A DNA stretch of 7,874 nt from Candidatus Eiseniibacteriota bacterium (GTDB lineage Bacteria > Joyebacterota > Joyebacteria > Joyebacterales > Joyebacteraceae): assembly GCA_030610515.1 (NCBI GenBank), contig JAUWRQ010000032.1, positions 1 to 7,874 of the forward strand, in the 5' to 3' direction. Made by a program: the position numbers and the translations under genes. The notes below the pieces were generated by a model that saw only the letters and a program-made list of their open reading frames with translations, was not told the DNA's origin and did no database searches. Positions 1-6,802 of this stretch are shown here, piece by piece (positions within the stretch are counted from its first letter, which is position 1; each line of letters opens with the position of its first letter).

Positions 1-612
1 GAAGTAGAGGAAGAAGCGCTCGTCCATGAGGCCGAAGTCCGAGAGTGCCTCCTTTCGGACGATCATGCACGCGCCTATGACCCAGTCGACCTCCCGCGTG
101 CGCTCGTGGTCGAAGTCGGACATCAGGTAGCTTCTGAGCGCCCGCGAGCTGCGGAAGATCCTCCCCAGGAACGTCCTCCGCAAGAGCAGTGTCCATATGG
201 TGTAGAAGCGTCTGCAGGAATCCTGGACGGTACCGTCGTCGTTCAGGAGCTTGGCCGCCGCGATCCCGGCGTCGGGATGCTCGTCCATGAAGCGCACGAG
301 CGTCTCGAGCGCGCCCGAAAGGACCCGTATGTCCGGGTTCAGCACGAGGGTATAGCGACCCCGGGACGCGCGAATGCCCTGGTTCACCGCCCTCGAGTAG
401 CCGAGGTTCGTCGTGTTCTCGAAGACGGTCACCTCGGGGAATGTCTCGCGGACGAAGTCGGCGGTTCCGTCGTCCGAGGCGTTGTCAATCAGGATCGTCT
501 CGACGCCCGGTCCGACCGTCTCCCGGATCGCGGCGAGGCAGTCCTCCAGAGGCTCGCGACTCCGGTATCCGACTATGACTATCGAGAGGTCCGGCGCGTC
601 TGCTCGGTTCAC
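1..612 (-). CDS. GT2 family glycosyltransferase, WbbL/rhamnosyltransferase-like (3' end beyond window)
   Basis: Predicted inverting GT-A glycosyltransferase of the rhamnosyltransferase-like group (COG1216), which adds a sugar from a nucleotide donor to a growing surface glycan on the cytoplasmic face. The frame is open for 204 codons from a GTG at 612 and runs off the window with no stop. Visible in order: an opening strand LSIVIVGYRS (9-18), the nucleotide-binding DNASDDGT (43-50), NTTNLGYSRAVNQGI (66-80), the DXD-equivalent LNPDIRV (91-97), and the acceptor-side segment DWVIGACMIVRKEAL (176-190) followed by GLMDERFFLYF. That order is classic for the family; the expected E-D-x-D motif would follow just outside. 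The GTG overlaps the upstream TGA by 4 bp (GTGA), which favours coupled translation; the Shine-Dalgarno is weak (AGAGAA). Family assignment is firm; sugar and acceptor are unknown. A search limited to ATG starts would miss this gene. Confidence 0.9.
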   Translation of the reverse strand, partial: MNRADAPDLSIVIVGYRSREPLEDCLAAIRETVGPGVETILIDNASDDGTADFVRETFPEVTVFENTTNLGYSRAVNQGIRASRGRYTLVLNPDIRVLSGALETLVRFMDEHPDAGIAAAKLLNDDGTVQDSCRRFYTIWTLLLRRTFLGRIFRSSRALRSYLMSDFDHERTREVDWVIGACMIVRKEALSDFGLMDERFFLYF

Positions 613-1322
613 GTTCTCTGGAAGATCCTCGCCAGTCTGAGTCGCCACACCAGCCACATCGCTTCGTGAACGATCCTTCTCGACATTTTCGACGTGCCTG
701 AGTGCCTGTCGACGAACACTATCGGTATCTCGAGGATGGAGAAGCCCTTCCTCCAGCAGCGGAAATTGACCTCGATCTGGAACGAGTATCCGTCGGAGCG
801 GATCGAGCCAAGGTCGAGGGCCTCGAGCACATTGCGTCTGAAGCACTTGTAGCCGCCGGTCGAATCGCGCAGGGGCAACCCCGTGATGATGTGCGTGTAG
901 ACGTTCGCGAAGTAGCTCAGGAAGAGACGCCGGAGGGGCCAGTTGACGACGTTCGCGCCGGTGATGTAGCGAGACCCCAGCACGACGTCGTGCGTCTCGG
1001 TCCTCTTCACGAGTTCGGGAATGACGTTGGGATCGTGTGAAAAATCGGCGTCCATCTGCACGATGAGATCGGCGCCCGCGTCGAGCGCGTGCCGGAACCC
1101 GTTCACGTAAGCGGAACCGAGCCCCATCTTCGACGGTCTGTGCAGCGCGTGAACGCGGGGGTCCTGCGCGGCGACCGAATCGACGTACTCCCCGGTTCCG
1201 TCGGGCGAACCGTCGTCGACCACGAGGATCTCCGTGCCCTCGACCTGTCCGAGAACCTTGGGGATCAGTTCCTCAATGTTCTGTCGCTCGTTGTACGTGG
1301 GCACGACGACCATGATCTTCAC
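609..1322 (-). CDS. Polyprenol-phosphate sugar synthase, DPM1-like GT2
   Basis: A 237-residue GT2 enzyme closely resembling dolichyl-phosphate mannose synthase (DPM1): it moves a sugar from GDP-mannose or a similar nucleotide sugar to polyprenyl phosphate at the cytoplasmic face. Visible motifs: VVVPTYNE (5-12), VVDDGSPDGT (34-43), the metal-binding DADFSHDP (91-98), VLGSRYI (114-120), WPLRR (128-132), DSTGGYKCFRR (153-163), RSDGYSFQIE (175-184) and RHSGTSKMS (206-214). It has no C-terminal transmembrane pair, so it is the short, soluble/peripheral form; the Trp/Arg-rich last 20 residues could be amphipathic. The GTG start at 1322 overlaps the stop of the YfhO gene (GTGA) and has AGGGGGAA about 8 nt upstream. 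An ATG at 1313 is the alternative, and the longer frame to 1367 lies inside the upstream gene with no family similarity. Its product could feed the adjacent YfhO protein. The exact sugar is not shown by the sequence. Confidence 0.92.
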   Translation of the reverse strand: MKIMVVVPTYNERQNIEELIPKVLGQVEGTEILVVDDGSPDGTGEYVDSVAAQDPRVHALHRPSKMGLGSAYVNGFRHALDAGADLIVQMDADFSHDPNVIPELVKRTETHDVVLGSRYITGANVVNWPLRRLFLSYFANVYTHIITGLPLRDSTGGYKCFRRNVLEALDLGSIRSDGYSFQIEVNFRCWRKGFSILEIPIVFVDRHSGTSKMSRRIVHEAMWLVWRLRLARIFQRT

Positions 1323-3721
1323 AGATTTCGTTCCCCCTGGTTCCCTGCGCGCGCGGGCAGCGCCCACAGGAGCAGGACGATGACGGCCGCCGCCAGAGTC
1401 AGCATCAGCCCCAAGCGAAGGCTCCCCGACGCGTGTTGCATGAGCACGGTGTGCTCGCCGGGCTCCAGATAGACAGACCGGAAGGCATAGTTGGCGCGGT
1501 AGATCTCAGTCTCAGTGCCGTCCACGAATGCCTTCCAGCCCGGCGGGTAGTATACCTCCGAGAACACGAGAAGACAAGGTCGCCGGATACTCGCAGCGAC
1601 CTCGATCTCGTGGGGTCCAAAGGACACGAGCCGGACGGTGCTCCCTTCCACGCTCTGCACCGGGCCCGGCAGTTCGCAGACCACGTTCGCGTAGCGAGTG
1701 GGGTCGAACGCCGGGTTCTCGTACTCCGCAAGAGCCAGTTCCTCGCTCGCGTTGCGCTTGACCTCCCCGACGAGGAAGACACGGGGCAGCGTTCCCCGGA
1801 ACTCATGCACGCCGGGTGCGACATTGACGAGCGCCGGGTGCTCGAGCGTCTCGGGACCCACGAGGTACTTGACGTTCATCATGGCGAGTAGCTTCAGATT
1901 CCCCAGACCCACCTGGTCGATCAGATCGTCCACGACGAGGAGCTTCGCGGGATGGTATCCGCCTATCGTCTCTATCCGATGGTACATCCACGCGTTCGAT
2001 GCGAAGTCCTGCCCCAGCGGCGCTATCCGAAACGGTCTCTCCTGGCGCTGGAGGAACTGGATCGCCGTGCTCGTGGGGTAGTAAGAAGAGAGTGGCTTCA
2101 TCCTCTCGGGCTTCAGGAAATGGGAGCTCACGATCGACATGTCCCAGATCACGAGTCCCAGAAGGAGCGCCGCCGTGATCCACGCGGCGAGCTTCCTCGT
2201 GCCGGCGACGAAGATGGCGACGCCCGCGGCCGCGGCGAAGGCGAGCAGGATTCCCGCGTCCCGGAACGCCATTCGGGCCGCCTGGAAGGCCACCTCCCGA
2301 ACGTAGAGAGACTGCGCTCCGGCGTGCTTGGCGAGAAGCGCGCCGGACGCCGCCTGAGACAGGTTGGACCGCGCCCCCATCACGACGAGACCGACGACCC
2401 CTCCGACGGCCGCCGCACCGATCGCCCAGGGAAGCCAGCGCTTTCGGCTCTCGCCCGTCTCCCCCAACAGGCGCGTCGCCCCGTGACCCGCCAGCGCCGC
2501 AAGCCCGAACTGCGCGAGCATGAGGAAGAGCGCCGGCACCCGGAATCGGCTGAAGCCCGGGAGCGCCGAGTAGAGCGCCCTGTAGATCGGGGTGATGTAT
2601 CTTCCGAACGAAAGGAAGGTGCAGACGCCCACCAGCGTCACGAGGAACCACGTGTGGCGCGAGCGCCGTGCGGCGCCGATGGCGGCCAGACACAGCACCA
2701 CGTAGCCGACGTAGTGAGATATCTGCTGGAACGGCATCGGGCCCCAGTACGTTCGGTCGGCCAGCCCGAAGAGCGAAGGTACGAGGAAGGTCAGGAGTTC
2801 CTTGGGATGCATCGACCACATGACGGCCTGGTCGAACCCCATCCCTCCTGACTCCGCGACCCTCGTGGAGAACGCGGAGTACTCCCGAAGGGGCAGGAGG
2901 AGCACCGCCGCCAGGCTCGCCGCGAGGACGCCCGCCGCCAGGAGCTTGCCTGTCTTGACGGCCAGGTCGCCGCCCTTCTCACCCCCGCGCGCGCGCGTGA
3001 CCACGTAGTGGACGAGAAGAACGGCGACGGCGAGCCAAGTGTAGGAGCTGACCTGAACGTGCCTGGCCAGGAACTGGAGGCCTCCGACCAGGCCGAGGAT
3101 GGCCATCCAGCGGCGTTCCCCCGTCTCGAGGAGCTTCTCCGCCGCCATCAGGATTAGCGGTATGTACGCCGACGTCAGGACCTTGCCGCCGTGACCTATA
3201 GACGCGAGCCCGATCAGGTGCGGAGTCAGCATGTACGCAAGACCGCCCAGGAGAGCACCCCCGTGTCCGACCTTGCGCGAGCGGAGGAAGAAGAACATGC
3301 CGAGTCCGGCGAGGAGGTAGTGGAGGAACAGGAAAAAGAGACGGGGCAGGTCGACGCCCGGTATGAGTTCGAGGACGTACTTGATCCAGTAGCTGGGGTA
3401 GACGAAGGCACTCCAGGTCATGCTCTCGAAAAAGGGCATGCCGCCGAAGATGTATGGGTTCCAGAGCGGGAGTCCACTCTCGGAGATCCGCTCCGTGGCG
3501 TACTCCTCGAATATCGCCGCTCCGGCGAGGACATCTCCCCCGGTCAGGATCTCGCCTTCGAACACGATCTGGTTGAAGAAGACGAGTCCTACGACCACGA
3601 TGGCAAGAACACAGATGAGAGTCGAGCGGGGCCCGAAGATCAACGCGGTGTCCCGCGGTCTCGCGGCCGCGCTTCTGGACGCTTCCGCCTGCCTCTTGCG
3701 GCGCCCGGCCCTTCTGGTCAT
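1319..3721 (-). CDS. YfhO family membrane protein, predicted GT-C glycosyltransferase
   Basis: An 800-residue polytopic inner-membrane protein with the hallmarks of the YfhO family. The start is a basic N-terminus (residues 1-23) then a first helix at about 32-52. The extracytoplasmic loop carries GEILTGGDVL (56-65, candidate catalytic Asp63) and LPLWNPYIFGGMPF (84-97). Many hydrophobic helices follow to about residue 530 (for example 127-146, 206-240, 258-277, 335-372, 394-415, 429-449, 490-531). A largely soluble domain of about 240 residues follows, with IGGYHPAKL (586-594), LLAMMNVKYLV (611-621), LPRVFLVGEV (645-654) and VYYPPGWKAFVDG (723-735), then a last helix at about 770-788. YfhO proteins are thought to use polyprenyl-phosphate sugars to glycosylate polymers outside the cytoplasm; in Bacillus and Listeria they work with a GT2 enzyme on lipoteichoic acid. 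Here a DPM-like GT2 lies directly downstream. The ATG overlaps the flippase stop and has a near-perfect Shine-Dalgarno. The acceptor is unknown. Confidence 0.92.
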   Translation of the reverse strand: MTRRAGRRKRQAEASRSAAARPRDTALIFGPRSTLICVLAIVVVGLVFFNQIVFEGEILTGGDVLAGAAIFEEYATERISESGLPLWNPYIFGGMPFFESMTWSAFVYPSYWIKYVLELIPGVDLPRLFFLFLHYLLAGLGMFFFLRSRKVGHGGALLGGLAYMLTPHLIGLASIGHGGKVLTSAYIPLILMAAEKLLETGERRWMAILGLVGGLQFLARHVQVSSYTWLAVAVLLVHYVVTRARGGEKGGDLAVKTGKLLAAGVLAASLAAVLLLPLREYSAFSTRVAESGGMGFDQAVMWSMHPKELLTFLVPSLFGLADRTYWGPMPFQQISHYVGYVVLCLAAIGAARRSRHTWFLVTLVGVCTFLSFGRYITPIYRALYSALPGFSRFRVPALFLMLAQFGLAALAGHGATRLLGETGESRKRWLPWAIGAAAVGGVVGLVVMGARSNLSQAASGALLAKHAGAQSLYVREVAFQAARMAFRDAGILLAFAAAAGVAIFVAGTRKLAAWITAALLLGLVIWDMSIVSSHFLKPERMKPLSSYYPTSTAIQFLQRQERPFRIAPLGQDFASNAWMYHRIETIGGYHPAKLLVVDDLIDQVGLGNLKLLAMMNVKYLVGPETLEHPALVNVAPGVHEFRGTLPRVFLVGEVKRNASEELALAEYENPAFDPTRYANVVCELPGPVQSVEGSTVRLVSFGPHEIEVAASIRRPCLLVFSEVYYPPGWKAFVDGTETEIYRANYAFRSVYLEPGEHTVLMQHASGSLRLGLMLTLAAAVIVLLLWALPARAGNQGERNL

Positions 3722-4983
3722 GGGTCCTCCTTGAGTTCGCCGCGCGGTCCCAGGTGCTCTCGGTGGCGTGACATGACGAAGTACCCTCCGCCGAGCCTCA
3801 GAGCCCAGGCCGCCGCCGTCGCCAGCGCCGCGCCCAGGAGGCCCATCGTCATGATGAGGATCACGTCAAGCACGACGTTCACTCCGATCCCTGCCAGATT
3901 GAACCAGAGGAACTGCTTCAAGGCCGCTCTGGGCAGCCGGCCCCCGATCACGCTTGACGGAACAGAGTAGAACAGCTTGAGCACCCCCGACAAGACGAAA
4001 GGCGCCACGAGGTGCGCTCCGGCGTCGTATTTCCCGTCGAACAGAAGGTGAACGACCTGCTTCCCCAGGAGCAGATAGAGCGCCGTCACGACGACCGCCA
4101 CGCAGGCGATGGCCAGATTCAGTTTCTTAAGAGGCAGTCTCTCGACGACGTTCGCCCGGGGCATCAGGACGTACGAGAACGAATAGAACAGGAAATCGAA
4201 GCCCTTCATGACGGCGAACACGGTCGCGTAGACGGCAAGCTCGGACATCGGGAGGAGCTTCCCGATGATGAGCTTGTCCATGGCGACCATGACGGACAGC
4301 GAGACCGAGATGCCAAGGAAGAAGAAGCCGTTCCGTATGACCGAGCCAGGCACGCGCGTGCTGCCGGCCGGCAGACGGCGTCCGGCGTAGAACGTGAGGA
4401 GCGTGGCCGTCGCACCGTAGGCCACGACGATCGACCAGAGCGCCCTGGAAAGCGTCAGGGAACCCAGGCATGCGAGAACGGCGAGAGCCACGGCCGTACC
4501 GATGACGGGAAGCCTGGTCCCGGTCATGGCCAGCTCGTAGCGGTGCTCGGCGCGAAGCGCGGACGTCGTCATGCTCACGGCGTTCTGCGAGACGACGAGC
4601 GTGACCGCCGAAAGCGTGGCGAGTCCCGCCAACGAGTAGAAGCGAGCGCCTATGAGGGCGACGAGAGCTCCCAGGGGCAGGACCATCAGCAGGACGTTGC
4701 GGAAGTGACGTCTGGCGTCGTAGCGGGAGGCGTCTCCCCTCGTGAGGAAGCGCACGCTCGACGTGTCTTGGCCCAGGAGAGACAGAGCGGAGAGAAGCGG
4801 CAGGGCTCCCAGGAGAAGGGAGACCACCCCGACGTCGCCCTTCGACAGCCCGCGCGCGAGCGCCGTCTGACCTACCACCTGTAGCGCGGCGGCGGCCAGC
4901 ACGATGGCGAAGACCCGGCCAACTCTAGTTGACGTCGGGCCCGACAGGATGGACGACAGACCCAGACGGTCGGTGGTGCTCAA
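3718..4983 (-). CDS. Oligosaccharide flippase, MOP/Wzx-like
   Basis: A 421-residue membrane protein with about 12 hydrophobic helices (roughly 21-41, 51-71, 97-113, 115-139, 157-175, 180-200, 217-238, 249-272, 288-306, 322-345, 358-378, 380-402), matching the length and layout of polysaccharide flippases of the MATE/MOP superfamily. Telling segments are MDKLIIGKLLPMSELAVYAT (235-254), which matches the D-x-x-(I/L)-I-G...L....Y pattern opening the second half of Wzx proteins, LFDGKYDAG (314-322) and LLGAALATA (382-390) near the end. Predicted role: moving a lipid-linked glycan from the inner to the outer leaflet. The chosen start is the TTG at 4983, preceded by GGAGGG; the frame stays open to an ATG at 5178, but that extra 65-residue Arg/Ser-rich leader overlaps the phosphohydrolase gene and looks non-coding. 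The stop overlaps the YfhO start by 4 bp. Flippase identity is good; Wzx-type rather than another MOP branch is inferred from context. Confidence 0.87.
   Translation of the reverse strand: MSTTDRLGLSSILSGPTSTRVGRVFAIVLAAAALQVVGQTALARGLSKGDVGVVSLLLGALPLLSALSLLGQDTSSVRFLTRGDASRYDARRHFRNVLLMVLPLGALVALIGARFYSLAGLATLSAVTLVVSQNAVSMTTSALRAEHRYELAMTGTRLPVIGTAVALAVLACLGSLTLSRALWSIVVAYGATATLLTFYAGRRLPAGSTRVPGSVIRNGFFFLGISVSLSVMVAMDKLIIGKLLPMSELAVYATVFAVMKGFDFLFYSFSYVLMPRANVVERLPLKKLNLAIACVAVVVTALYLLLGKQVVHLLFDGKYDAGAHLVAPFVLSGVLKLFYSVPSSVIGGRLPRAALKQFLWFNLAGIGVNVVLDVILIMTMGLLGAALATAAAWALRLGGGYFVMSRHREHLGPRGELKEDP
3726..3732 (-). promoter_or_regulatory. Shine-Dalgarno for the YfhO gene
   Basis: AAGGAGG, followed by ACCC and the ATG at 3721, is a near-perfect anti-16S match. 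It lies inside the last codons of the flippase gene. With the ATGA overlap, it fixes the start of the YfhO gene and suggests strong reinitiation of translation at this junction. Confidence 0.75.
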
Positions 4984-4992
4984 CGGCCCTCC
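4984..4992 (-). promoter_or_regulatory. Shine-Dalgarno deciding the TTG start of the flippase
   Basis: The minus strand reads GGAGGGCCG immediately before TTG at 4983. This GGAGG, 4 nt from the codon, is the best ribosome binding site near the predicted start of the first membrane helix. It supports a TTG start over the ATG at 5178 inside the phosphohydrolase gene. Confidence 0.65.
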
Positions 4993-5000
4993 GGCGACGG

Positions 5001-5021
5001 GGACTCGGGCTCGCGGAGTCC
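5001..5021 (-). other. Short GC-rich hairpin in the only intergenic gap
   Basis: A perfect 6-bp inverted repeat, GGACTC and GAGTCC, separated by 9 nt. It begins 2 nt after the TAG stop of the phosphohydrolase gene and ends before the flippase Shine-Dalgarno. No T-run follows, so it is not a typical intrinsic terminator. It could be an mRNA stability or processing element, or chance in GC-rich DNA. Confidence 0.3.
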
Positions 5022-5023
5022 GG

Positions 5024-6802
5024 CTATTCGATGTAACCCAGGGACTTGAGCTGCTCGCGTATCGATTCGTCCATCGGCGAGCCCGTCTCCTGCTTGCGAT
5101 CCCCCAGAAGCGACTCGTACGAAGCGACCGACTCGACCGGGTGTTGCGTGAGGTGAGTGCTCTCGATGGTCTCTGCAAGAACTCGCCCGTCCATGTCGTC
5201 CGGAACGGGGATTCCCATTACGGCGAGCACCGTGGGCGCGACGTCATGGACCGAGGCGCCCTCGAAGTAGCCTGCCGATCTGAAGGCCGGACCCGAGAGG
5301 ATGAGCACCGCCTTCCGCTCGTGTCTGCCGGTCAGTTGAGGGCGCTCGGCAGGCGGGTCGGTTCGAGCCTGGAAGCCGTGGTCGGACACGAGGACGACAT
5401 TCACGTCGTCCCCGAGCGAGTCGAGGAGGCGCGTCAGAAGGCCGTCCTGATACTCGTAGTAGTTGGCGATGACCTCTCCGTACGCTTCGACGTCGGCCGC
5501 AGGCACACTGCCGAACGACTCCGGGTCGGCGTACTGCCAGAAGAAGTGCTCCACGAAGTCGACGCCGCGGAAGTAGATGGCGGAGAAAGCGGGTCGATAG
5601 AACGGATAGAGCCGGAATCCGATCTCTGAGTAGATGTGATCGCGCAGGTAGCCCCAGCGCAGCGGTTCGTCGACTATCCGATTCTGCTGGTAGCGCTTCT
5701 CACTGACGGGGTAGCTCTTGTAGCCGGGGTCGAACGTGAAGCTGCCGAATCTCTCGAGTCGGGCGTTCGTGGGTTCGCCAGTCAGCGACTGGAGGATCTG
5801 AGCGGGACCGCGAAGCAGCGAATGGACGCGGTCAGACACGAGGAATCCGCGCACGTCGTCGACGGGCCAGGTGACGTACCAGCCAATGACACCGACGGTC
5901 GCACCGCGAGCCGAGACGATGCTCCAGAGAGGCGCCGCCGTCCGCATCGTGGAATTGACGGGTACACCCTGGGCGTTGACGAAGCCGAGGATCCCGTGCT
6001 TCTCGGGGTCCTTCCCCGTCGCGATCGTCGTCCATATCCTGGGCGACACGAGCTCTTCGAGGGACTGCAGAGGTCCGAAGCACCCGTCCGACATGAGACG
6101 CTCGAACGCGGGTAGCCGTCCGGCACGAACCAACGGCTCAAGCTGCTCCCAGTCGCAGCCGTCCACGCCGATCAGGACGACTCGGGGCATGCCGCTTCCG
6201 TCCGTCCCGCCGGGGGTTCCGACGCCGGAGCGCGCGGAGGGGCCCGCGAGAGCCAGAACGACTGCAACGACAGCGAGCGCGAGTCCGAGGACGCGCGCCC
6301 GCGTGGACCCCAGGCCGCGCGAGAGCGAACGGACGATGCGTTCGAGGAGAAATGCCAGGAAGTAACCGACGACGAGCCCGGCGAGGAGGACCGCGGCGAG
6401 ACCGAGCAGATTGAGCTGGATCGTCGTGAGCCTCCCGGCCTCCACGAACGCCTCCGACCCCTTGAGGGGAAGGAAGGTCACGGTCAAGACTGCCCAGATG
6501 AGGAGGGCGGACATGCCGTGGAAGAGCGCTCTCAGAGGAGCGGCTCGTCGTCGGCGCGCACGCCCGGCCAGGCGCATCGCAAGCGCGACGCCGCCCGCCG
6601 CGAGACTCGCCACGAAAACGACGCCCATGAGCGGAAGGACCTGTCGGGGACCCATGTCGAACGTGAACGCGCTCGTCGAGAGCCCGAGGAGGCCCAGCAG
6701 ACCACCCGCCGCGAGCGCGAACCCCGCCGAGCACGCCAGGAGAGCCCGCAGTGGGCTCGTCCTGTCCAGGTCTCTCGATCTTCTTGGCCTCGTGGCTGTC
6801 AT
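5024..6802 (-). CDS. Membrane-anchored alkaline phosphatase superfamily phosphohydrolase/phosphodiesterase
   Basis: A 592-residue protein with an N-terminal membrane domain and a C-terminal metal-dependent phosphohydrolase of the alkaline phosphatase/nucleotide pyrophosphatase (NPP) type, similar to COG3379. Helices are at about 18-42, 55-78, 95-113, 126-153 and 170-186. The basic loops (1-18, 79-94, 154-169) all fall on one side, so five helices put the catalytic domain (205-592) in the periplasm. The metal and active-site set appears complete: IGVDGCDW (211-218, Asp214), SPRIWTTIATGK (253-264, with Ser253 at the usual Thr/Ser nucleophile position) followed by PEKHGI (266-271), DFVEH (415-419, Asp and His), VSDHGF (472-477, Asp474-His475) and TGRHE (491-495, His493). 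The C-terminus ends LKSLGYIE. The ATG overlaps the GT9 stop (ATGA), with AAGGAGGTG 11 nt upstream, a slightly long spacing. The substrate is unknown; between a glycosyltransferase and a flippase, a glycan or lipid phosphate is plausible (inference). Confidence 0.9.
   Translation of the reverse strand: MTATRPRRSRDLDRTSPLRALLACSAGFALAAGGLLGLLGLSTSAFTFDMGPRQVLPLMGVVFVASLAAGGVALAMRLAGRARRRRAAPLRALFHGMSALLIWAVLTVTFLPLKGSEAFVEAGRLTTIQLNLLGLAAVLLAGLVVGYFLAFLLERIVRSLSRGLGSTRARVLGLALAVVAVVLALAGPSARSGVGTPGGTDGSGMPRVVLIGVDGCDWEQLEPLVRAGRLPAFERLMSDGCFGPLQSLEELVSPRIWTTIATGKDPEKHGILGFVNAQGVPVNSTMRTAAPLWSIVSARGATVGVIGWYVTWPVDDVRGFLVSDRVHSLLRGPAQILQSLTGEPTNARLERFGSFTFDPGYKSYPVSEKRYQQNRIVDEPLRWGYLRDHIYSEIGFRLYPFYRPAFSAIYFRGVDFVEHFFWQYADPESFGSVPAADVEAYGEVIANYYEYQDGLLTRLLDSLGDDVNVVLVSDHGFQARTDPPAERPQLTGRHERKAVLILSGPAFRSAGYFEGASVHDVAPTVLAVMGIPVPDDMDGRVLAETIESTHLTQHPVESVASYESLLGDRKQETGSPMDESIREQLKSLGYIE

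Noticed and set aside
106..669. Plus-strand open frame of 187 codons
   Set aside because: It lies antisense to the WbbL-like GT2 gene, is Arg/Glu/Val-rich with no recognisable motif, and is a typical shadow of GC-rich coding sequence.
1323..1367. N-terminal extension of the DPM-like enzyme to the ATG at 1367
   Set aside because: DPM-type proteins begin at the KIMVVVPTYNE strand; the extra 15 residues lie within the YfhO gene and show no family similarity.
1803..2819. Second minus-strand open frame (338 codons) inside the YfhO gene
   Set aside because: Arg/Gly-rich out-of-frame shadow; the overlapping 800-residue frame carries all the recognisable motifs.
1952..2851. Long plus-strand open frame (299 codons)
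   Set aside because: Opposite the YfhO gene; highly charged, low-complexity composition and no family motif, whereas the minus strand encodes clear YfhO motifs.
2985..2998. Run of alternating CG dinucleotides
   Set aside because: Short, inside a cytoplasmic loop of the YfhO protein (Thr-Arg-Ala-Arg-Gly codons); explained by codon choice in GC-rich DNA.
3191..3970. Plus-strand open frame spanning the flippase/YfhO junction
   Set aside because: Antisense to two well-supported genes, with Glu/Arg-rich composition and no domain signal.
4361..4374. 14-bp perfect palindrome CTGCCGGCCGGCAG
   Set aside because: It encodes ordinary codons of the flippase in a GC-rich background, is present once, and has no sign of an operator or terminator function.
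4984..5178. N-terminal extension of the flippase to the ATG at 5178
   Set aside because: The added 65 residues are Arg/Ser-rich and overlap the 3' end of the phosphohydrolase gene, while a TTG with GGAGG sits right before the real protein start.
4012..5629. Plus-strand open frames (4012-4884 and 4904-5629)
   Set aside because: Antisense to the flippase and phosphohydrolase genes; charged, repetitive composition typical of frame shadows.
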